Of a stretch of 64,000 nt of DNA, positions 56,137 to 64,000 are shown piece after piece. The notes below the pieces were generated by a model. It made no database searches and had not been told where the DNA came from. It saw only the letters and a program-made list of their open reading frames with translations. Each line of letters begins with the position of its first letter. The stretch's first letter is position 1. A program made the translations under genes and the position numbers. The DNA is from Porodaedalea pini (lineage: Eukaryota; Basidiomycota; Agaricomycetes; Hymenochaetales; Hymenochaetaceae): NCBI GenBank assembly GCA_002794775.1, contig NBAY01000008.1, positions 372,001 to 436,000 on the forward strand. Reading direction: 5' to 3'.

Positions 56137-59081
56137 CTAATCAACAACACGCACCACCCCCGTCCGTCCTTCGCCCAACACCCCGCTCCCAAAAAGCTCC
56201 GGCGCGCGCTCAAATGGCACCAGCCTCTCCGCGCGCCGGTCGACATACGGCGCAAATACGCCGGCGGACGCACGCCGCACGCACTCCGAGAGCGAGTCCC
56301 GCACGTCCTCGCCGTAGTGGTCCACGTCCGCCGCGGGGCTCACCAACGCGTACCCGACGGTCTTGCGTGCGCGGAAGGCACGCTGCAGGGAGCGCAAATT
56401 CGCGCGGAAGTGCGCGTTGATGCTGGGCACTGCTGCTGGTGGGGTGGTGGTGGAGAGGGATTTGAGAGAATGAGAGGAAGAAGAAGAAGAGGGGTGAGAG
56501 GAAGAGGAGGAAGGGGAAGGAGAGGGGGGAGTGTCCCCGACCAGCGTGGTGAACTGCCCCGATGCGGCGAGCACGCGCCGACACGCGTCCCAGATGCGTC
56601 GCCCGCCGACTGTATCAATTACGAGGTCAAACGCGCCGTCCGCACAATTCTCTACCACCTCGTCCGCGTCTCCTACGCGTGCCCCGCGTGCGCCCCACAG
56701 TCGTACACGATCCTCCGCCTCTCGCGTGCCGTCCACGTGCTTTTCAAGATCCGTTTCCTCTCCAGAACAGGCCGAAGATGAGGATGACACGCGCGTATGG
56801 GGAGCGTCTGCGTGTACGGGTATATGCGCGGTGACATGCATCCCGGCCGCCGCGAGCGCCTGCACCACTAACGCCCCCGCACCGTCGTGCCCCTGCAGCA
56901 CCAGCGCGCGCCCGCTCACCGACTCCACATCCGACTCCACGTCAAATCCGGACGTGTGCAGCGCACGGTGCGCAGGGACGCCGCACAGCGGAAGTAATGC
57001 CAGTTGCTCGAGTGTGAGCGACGGCGAGGGCCGCGGACACCGCGTTATCCTCCTCCTTTCGATAATCACGAATTCCGCGAGGGCACCGCACTGCAAGATA
57101 ACATGAGAAAAAAAAAAACATTAGCGTGCATCGAACCGCCTTTACCGAAGAGAGAAGAGAAGAAGTCGAGATACACACCTTCCGGACGTCGAGCAAGCCG
57201 ATCACCCAGTTGCTCTTCGCCACGTTATTTACCTCAAAGCCGACCTCCACCGCGCGACCCACGAACGCCCGGCCGGGTACAAAGCCGTAACAATCATTTC
57301 GCGCGGCCTTTTCGGACACAATCCGGTCATCCAAACCGTCGACCGCGACCGCGTACACCTGCACCAGTATCTGATGCGAATGTACTTTGGAGGGCGGCGG
57401 CGTGTGGGAGGTGAAGCTCAGGGGCGGAGGGAGCGTGCCGAGCAGGTGAGAGGGCGTGCTCGGCAATTTGATCTTTGTTTCCGCGCCGGGGATCGAGATA
57501 GACAGAGAAGAGAGTGAGAGGAAACGTGGCCGCGAACCACCGACTGTGGAAGCGGCGTTCTTCGTGATGCACACGGTCGACATCGTGGTCTGCGCGAGCC
57601 CGGAGAGCGTGATGTCGACGTGGCTGTCGCTACCAAACCGCAGCGAGTACCGCCTATTTGACGGTACGTACGCCGCGCGGGGGAGGACGAGCGAGGTGAA
57701 CCCGGAGGGCGTGCCGCCATCGGAGACGGGCAGAGGAACGGGGAGGTCCACCGTGCGGGACGCGCTCGTGAACGCCGAGCTGCCTGCGTACGATCCTACT
57801 GAATCCGAATCCCCCGAGAGCAAGCTAGATGGCGGCCGCGTGAGGTGTTGTGGAGGTCGTTGCGGGGACGACAGGGAGCGTACGCGGCCGAGTGAGGAGA
57901 GCGAGGCAGGGTCTGTGTGCACGCGCCGTGGGCCCGGACTCGCGGACGGCTCGTCGCCCTCGTCTTCCTCCCAGACCGCACTCATCCGCCGCCGGGTCAC
58001 CGAGCGGTGCGAAGCCGAGGTCGACTGCGAGGTGGCGCGGCGTTGCGGAGCGCGGACAGGTACGGGTGTCAGCGCGCCTGGGGGCATCTGGGGCATCGAG
58101 AGTGGACCGAGGTCGAACGGCGGGCGCGCCCGGCTCCGTTTTGAGGACGTGCTCGCAGATGTGGATGAGCGGGAGAGGGAAGGAGAAGCGGGCGAAGGTT
58201 TGTTATCAGATGGATATGGAGACGAAGGCGGCGGAGACACGAGCCAGCGGACGTCCTTCGCCCAATCGTCGTCCGTGTACATCGTCCGCCTACTCTCCTC
58301 CCTCTTGCGACGGCTGCTATTACTCCGACTCGACGAGCTGCGCGCACGGCCGTTGTCGGACGTGGCGGGCGTCGTCACGCGAGTTGAGGTTGACGGCGCA
58401 GAAGTGGAGAAGGACGTTGGCCAGCTGGCGTCGGACACGCTTGGTGCATAGGAACCGTCAAGTGTCGACATGGATGCCACGGAATGCGTCGATGACGACG
58501 CAGACTCGGGCCCAAGTGCGTATGGCAGGCGGGGACACGGTGTCGAGGACACGAGGTTATTCGGTTGCGGATCGACAACGTCGTTGGTACTCGTCGAAGC
58601 GAGCAAAGTAGGTTGTGCGGCGAGTGGTGCACCCATGGCGGCACCCGTATTGCTCGCAGTAGGCGGTTGCTCGTCGTCGTAGCACGATTCACGGGGGGAG
58701 TCGTTGGGCGTGAAGAACTCGAGCTCGTCGCTATCCTCGGTTCCTCTAATGCATCCTCGTCGGCGAGCGGTGCGGGCAGTGCACGCGCAGCAGCAGCTGG
58801 TGGTGGTGTTGATATCGACGTCGACGGAATCTGAGCGTGTATATAAGAATAGTGAGAGTGAGAAAAGAGAAGTCGTAATATCGGGGGATGGAACTCACAG
58901 GAATAGAATAACCGCTCTGCGAACTCTCGGCAGCAGCTAGCCTGAGCATGTCATTTCTGACGCTGTGATATTTATTCTTCTGCGCCTGTGCGTCGAGCGA
59001 GCGGCGCGGTGTTGTGTGCGGGGCGGTGTACGACTGCGAGGGCCGGTTGAACAGGTTCTGCAAGAGGGTCGGCTTCGGCAT
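56137..59081 (-). CDS. MDR-superfamily protein with long disordered N-terminal extension
   Basis: The C-terminal half is a medium-chain dehydrogenase/reductase fold. It has a GroES-like part (SHQILVQVYAVAVDGLDDRI, FVPGRAFVGRAVEVGFEVNN, SNWVIGLLDVRK) and a nucleotide-binding part (LEQLALLPLCGVPAHRALHT, ALVLQGHDGAGALVVQALAA, FDLVIDTVGGRRIWDACRRV), ending in GRTGVVRVVD. Zinc-ligand motifs of true alcohol dehydrogenases are absent. Some 400 residues before it are Ser/Thr/Pro/Arg-rich and disordered. The start at 59081 gives MPKPTLLQNLFNRPSQSYTA; a first intron probably ends at accgag (near 58745), giving SIP-DSDELEFFTPNDSP. Architecture resembles yeast Ast1/Ast2, membrane-associated proteins that help target Pma1, but that link is inference. 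Oxidoreductase substrate unknown. Confidence 0.6.
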
Positions 59082-59233
59082 CGAGCGACGACGACGAGCT
59101 CGCTGTATTCGAGGAGGAGGAGGCTGGATGTTAGTTTGCTGAAGTGCGATGGATTTGCGTACGAGATGGAGCACTTCCATATTCAGTCGGTGACGTAGGC
59201 GTTTCTTACAAATAATAATAATATTTACTCTGC

Positions 59234-61521
59234 TTATTTCCCGATACAGAACTCACGAAACACGACATCCAGCACGTCCTCGACCTCTATCGCGCCCGTC
59301 ACCTTCCCTAGTGCGTTTGCAGCGTACCGTAGCTCCTCCGCCGCAACGACCACATCGTCTTTAGGGTGAGCAGGTCAACAACAGATCGCGATCGACGCAG
59401 GCGGTGACGTACCAGTCCCGATGAATGCGTCCAAATATTCCTGCGCTGCTTCCAGATGTGCCCGCTGCCGAGCATTCGCCACCAGCGGCTCTTCGCCTCC
59501 GTCTCCCGGCAAATATCTGCCCTTTACCTCAGTCTCTATCACAAATCTGTAATAAAAAATGACCATACTTGTCACTCATTCTCCGTCCGAACTCGCCCAT
59601 GAATACCTCCAGTCCCTCTCTGCAAGTCAAACTCACAGCCCATGCGCCTGCACAACACGACAAGGCGCGTTCCGCCGCTAACATATCCGACGGGGAGCAC
59701 AGGTCCATCTTGTTGAGCAGGACAAACGTCGACGGCTTGATCAAGTCCTTCACGTGTTCCGGTAGACGTATGCCGTCATCGGTCACGATCTCTGGTAAAC
59801 TCAGTACGCACAGCCCAACGTCCGAGTCTGCAACTCTACAATTTCAGTCAGCTATAATCACTACGAAGGTACGATGAAGAACCCGACCTCTCTTGCGCAC
59901 GCTCAACGCCTATCCGCTCCACAGCATCCTCCGTCTTCCGCAGACCGGCAGTGTCCGCAACCACCACCGCCAGTCCACCGATATCGAGCGTCAGCTCAAC
60001 CACATCCCGCGTTGTCCCGGGTACAGGCGTCACAATCGCCGCTTCTCGGCCAGCTGCAGTCCATCTCATCGAATAGATGTTTTAGTGCTGAAAACTGAAG
60101 AACATACCGAGGTAATTCAATAAACTGCTTTTCCCCGCATTCGGCGGGCCGAATATAGCCAGTCGGAGACCAGAACGAAGGATCTCCCCGCGCCGGCTTT
60201 CTGCAAGGTGGCCTGCAATAGTTTGGCGGAGCTTTTCCACTAGTTGTCTAGCTACATCAACTTCTTTTTCAGCACTTATCTATGAAAGAGAAAAAAAAGG
60301 AAATTTTACTCACCGCGCTCGAACACCCCTTCCTCAAGGTCCTCGCCCTCCCCAAAATCAATGAGCGCCTCCGTCATCGCCATCGCCCGCACGATCTCCT
60401 CGCGCATCTTCTCAAATCGCACCCGCGCGCTTCCCTACGACACACATACAAGTATCAGTTGAGATCCTGATAAAGCCGACAACGATATTGGGGGGGAATG
60501 GAAGTTGAAGTGCTCACCCACCCTCGCCGCACTCAGCGCCACGCGCCGCTGCGCGTCCGTCTCCGCGTCGACGAGGTCCCGCAGCGCCTCCGCCTGCGTG
60601 AGGTCGAGCCGCCCGCCGAGGTACGCGCGCCGTGTGAATTCGCCGCGCTCCGCCGGGCGCAGCAACAACGCTTGTCCTTGTTGTGACGAGACGGGAAGGG
60701 ACAGACGGCCCAGAGCGGAGAGCACCGCGGAGAGGACAGCGCGTCCCGAGTGGAGATGCAGCTCAAGGACGTCTTCTGTCGTGAATGAGTGTGGGCCTGC
60801 GTGTTCCATCTGTTTCAGTATTTGCAACGATGAAATGAAGAATTTATAAATTCGCGAGCATTGAGATACACACACACACACCTTTGAAGAAAACAGCCAG
60901 TCCGTCATCGAGCTCTTCCCCGCTGGCTGGGTCTACGACCGCACAGCGCATCATCTTTCGCGCCTCCGGCGCCAGTCGTTCCCCTTTAGTCTCCACACTA
61001 GTATCCCGACTGCGACTGCCGCTCCTGGATACGGGACGCACGACGCGGTCGAACACCGCGCGCGCGTCGGGGCCCGAGACGCGCACGACGGCGACGCCGC
61101 CCTTCCCCGGCGGGGTCGCAAGTGCGTAGATCGTGCGGCGCTGGGCGTCCGAGGGGACGAGAGGGGAGGCGCGGGAAGGCGCAGTCGGTGAGATTGAGTC
61201 TGCAGCTGTACTTAAGCTTGGTGAGTGGAAAGCTGCACTTGCAGCGCGTCCGAGTCTCCGAGTCGCGCGCGGGCCGGTCTTCGAGGTACGAAGCTGGTAG
61301 TATCCTGGTTTGGAAGACGAACGAGAAGAGATGGAGATGTTTCGTCTTGCTTTTTGTGTTGTAAAACTTTGCTGTCCGCCGCCGTGCGCGTGTAGGCATC
61401 GGGGAAGAGTGAGCCTGAGTGACACTGACATATGCAGCGAAAGACTTCTTAACAAGAGTCGAAATTTCGAACAAAAAGTGAAGCTGAAGGCCCTCCCATG
61501 ATCGACGCTGCCAGTTCTCAC
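59234..61521 (-). CDS. MSS1: Mitochondrial tRNA modification GTPase MSS1/MnmE
   Basis: Mss1 (GTPBP3, bacterial MnmE) works with Mto1 to modify the wobble uridine of mitochondrial tRNAs. The N-terminus is Arg/Ser-rich and lacks acidic residues, as a mitochondrial presequence does; ATGs at 61521 and 61431 ([12 protein letters not shown]) are both possible. Then come [60 protein letters not shown] and [17 protein letters not shown]. The GTPase domain follows with [16 protein letters not shown] (G1), [10 protein letters not shown] (G2), [20 protein letters not shown] (G3) and LLNKMDL (G4). The C-terminus ends [13 protein letters not shown] with the universal CIGK. About seven introns join in frame. 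One donor lies within a (GT)n run near 60870. Confidence 0.92.
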
Positions 61522-61615
61522 GCTCTTCCTAATCTATTTCTGTCCTCCCCCGCCGAAATTTTCTCTCGTCCGCCCGTGTCCAGCCAGCGCCGTCGCACCA
61601 CACATCACATCCCTC
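61522..61615. promoter_or_regulatory. Very short divergent promoter, MSS1 and IMP4
   Basis: The two ATGs are 94 bp apart, or 184 bp if MSS1 starts at 61431. The spacer is C/T-rich on the plus strand (ctaatctatttctgtcctcc). No TATA box is seen. Confidence 0.5.
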
Positions 61616-62984
61616 ATGGTGAGCTCTTGCATAACCCGATATATCACACAAGCAATCTCTCAACGAAACGCATCGCATCGCATCGCCCCCTCTCGCGCAG
61701 CTCCGCAGACAAGCGCGCGAGCGCCGCCAGTATGTGTACGTCAAGTCGCGCGAGGCGCAGGAGCGCCAGACGTTCGAGCGCAAGCGGCTGCTGCGCGATG
61801 CGCTCGCGAGCGGGAAGCAGCTCCCCACCGAGCTGAGGAAGGAAGCGAAGGGCCTTGGAAAGGATTTGGCGTTCGATGAGGCGCAGGCTGGTGTGTTTTT
61901 TTCTAAATTAGAAAAAAAAAACCCCACTCTCACTGACCTTGATCTCCATGCAAACTCGATTAATAAACAAATAAACAAATAAAAAAACATGGCATACGAA
62001 CAGACCCGACGACGCATATCGACAGCGAGTACGCGCGGGCGGGGATACTGGACCCGAAGATCCTGATCACGACCTCGCGCGACCCGAGCTCGAAGCTCCT
62101 GCAGTTCGCGAAGGAGATGCGCCTCGTCTTCCCGAACTCGCATCGCGTGAACCGCGGGAACTACGTCGTGCGCGAGCTCGCGGACGCGTGCCGCGCGAAC
62201 GAGGTCTCGGACCTCGTCGTGCTGCATGAGCACCGCGGCGTGCCAGGTTCGTTCACAGTCCTTATTCCAGATAATATACGTGTAGACCGAGCAGCGCTTT
62301 GTTGAGCAGACGCCATGATCGTGTCCCACTTCCCTCACGGCCCGACACTGTACGTCTCCCTGCACAACGTCGCCCTGCGGCACGACATCGCGTCCTACAG
62401 CGCCTCGACGGTCTCCGAACAGTACCCGCACCTCATCTTCGAGTCCTTCAGCTCCAAACTCGGCGAGCGGGTGCGCGACATCCTGAAATACCTGTTCCCC
62501 GTGCCGAAGGAGGACAGCAAGCGCGTCATGACCTTCGCGAACGAGAACGACTACATCTCTTTCCGGTACGCACCTTCCACTTCGTTTCCATGCATTGCAA
62601 GCTCCCTTGCCTGTTCTTGGCAACGACGGGAAACTGACCTACCTGCACTTTGTCGTTCTTCGGTTCGTCTCGACGGGCCGCGTAGACACCACGTTTTTGT
62701 GAAGACGTCGCACAAGGAGGTACAGCTAGCGGAAGTAGGCCCCCGCTTCGAGATGAAGCGTACGTCTTCCATTCGTCCTGCTTGATAATAGTAATAATAA
62801 TAATCATGACATCTTCCGCTCTTCTCATTGTTTGTTTGTTTGCACCCGCACCCGCACCCGCTCTTTGCACGCCGTCCCGACAGCATACGAAATTCGACAG
62901 GGGACGATCGAGCAGGACGCGGCGGACCGCGAGTGGGTGCTCGCGCATTACACGCGCACGGCGAAGAAACGCCGGATGATGTGA
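61616..62984 (+). CDS. IMP4: U3 snoRNP protein IMP4
   Basis: Imp4 is a Brix-domain protein of the SSU processome needed for 18S rRNA processing. The ATG at 61616 is an exon by itself (ATG then GTGAGC). The second exon reads [20 protein letters not shown]. Then come [120 protein letters not shown] and [20 protein letters not shown]. After two more introns the C-terminus has [40 protein letters not shown] and ends TAKKRRMM. This is the full Imp4 order at normal length with no break. Confidence 0.95.
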
Positions 62985-64000
62985 TATGAAAATAGGTCCT
63001 TCGGCGCGGCGTCGGTGGACTTTTCATGCTTCGACTTTAATTTGCAAACAAACAATTCAAATTCAAATTCGAGGCGCACGCCTGCGGGGATTGCCAATTC
63101 GGGGGTTTCTGATTTCCTCGGAGGACCCTCGACCTCGACCTCGTCTTCGCCTTCGCCTTTGGTTTTGACATTAGCGCCAGGGATCCGTGCATCGTAAACC
63201 CACACGTACGGATTGCATCGTGTCGCGGGGATTCTGCGCACGACGACGTTTTCTGTTCGAAAACGTCGTCCCCGTTGGGATGGACGGAAATGGAAAGCGG
63301 GAACGTACATGTATATATACCGAGAAACGAGGGAGAAGTGGATTGGAATCATCTATCGTATTACTATCAATGTTGACCGCCTTGCCGCGAGCGATCCACC
63401 TCTGAACGCATCCGAGAGGGGAAGGAAGGGGAGGGATTATCTGGGTTCCGAGAAGTCCGGGAATCGGGGGGATTCATAATTACATGCGTACACTTTGCAT
63501 CTAATGATCTATGGCGCCACGCAGAACCTCTCACCGGCACCGGTGCTTGCCTCTGCGTCTGCGTCTGCGCCTACGCCTGGAAGTTCTACACAGTACTAGT
63601 CTCACATAGTAAACCGTCCCTTCAAATTCAGTTGTGAGCGATTGAGGGACACGTTTACTTCTTCCGAGCACCTACAGAAAATTTTTCTCGAGCGTCTAAG
63701 TACTAGTAAATGCATCCAGCCTTGGGAGTTGGTTACTGTAATGAAGTTTATTTGCTTTGCTGCTTTCCCGTCCCGGGGCCTTAAGCTTGCTCGCCTTGGA
63801 ATTAGATTGACTCGGAGTCTATTAATATTCCTTCCTTCTACAGTGCATGCCTCGCCTTACTCCTCATAGTCACTCACTACATAAAAATAGTACATACCAC
63901 CGCTCTTATCCAGACGCACGAAGTTTTTCTAGCGCTCGGCGTCCGGCCTTCGAATACTAATCTCCTTAAGCCTGTTGCTCTTTTTTTTATAGCATCGCAT
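62985..64000. other. Terminal 1-kb without recognised gene
   Basis: No supported gene, tRNA or repeat array is seen. A C/G-rich part with short tandem cctcgacctcg and ctgcgtctgcg motifs (about 63125-63160 and 63553-63575) lies before the right edge. Confidence 0.4.

Noticed and set aside
57456..58451. Long forward open frame of 331 codons
   Set aside because: It lies antisense to the MDR-family gene in GC-rich DNA, is Arg/Gly/Glu-rich and shows no domain; it is a shadow of the minus-strand frame.
58735..58890. Frameshift in the 5' part of the MDR-family gene
   Set aside because: An alternative acceptor (accgag near 58745) gives one open frame, so an indel is not needed.

Overview
This window is nuclear DNA of a filamentous basidiomycete, most likely an Agaricomycete. 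The genes carry many short introns (about 45-70 bp) with GTRNGT donors and YAG acceptors. The left end holds a Plavaka-type transposase and a DUF6698-like remnant, both typical of Agaricomycete genomes. Several proteins (Tra2-like splicing factor, MED17, VID27, Ssd1-like protein) have the basidiomycete form. No prokaryotic, plasmid or viral organisation is seen.

Left part, 1-13 kb, is repeat-rich accessory DNA. It holds the 5' part of a Ku70 gene running off the window with an in-frame stop; a Plavaka transposase gene that looks open over about 4 kb; a 318-bp direct duplication whose two copies differ almost only by CpG decay; a DUF6698-like remnant; minisatellites; an LTR-like segment; and an unrecognised 826-residue reading frame whose first exon starts inside that LTR.

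Middle part, 13-48.6 kb, is ordinary gene-dense DNA. In order: a frameshifted 4-coumarate-CoA-ligase-like gene, VID27, a 97-residue protein, a Zn2Cys6 transcription factor, MED17, a GPI-anchored Ser-rich surface protein, VPS24 (ESCRT-III), IDH1 (TCA cycle), an Ssd1/Dis3L2-like RNB protein, calcineurin B, a WDR89-like WD40 protein, a small single-pass membrane protein, two tandem MARVEL-like membrane proteins and an ALE1/LPCAT-type MBOAT acyltransferase.

Right part, 48.9-63 kb, is rich in RNA and translation genes: RPL18, a Tra2-like SR protein, a nucleostemin/Grn1 GTPase (carrying four single-base frameshifts), an MDR-superfamily protein with a long disordered N-terminus, mitochondrial MSS1/MnmE and IMP4. 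Several neighbours are head to head over short spacers (VID27/97-aa protein, Zn2Cys6 factor/MED17, MSS1/IMP4). No operon-like or biosynthetic cluster logic is visible; neighbours are functionally mixed housekeeping genes. I found no convincing previously undescribed multi-gene system. The most unusual items are the LTR-linked 826-residue gene, the CpG-decayed duplication, and an Ssd1-like protein that keeps the RNase II catalytic aspartates.
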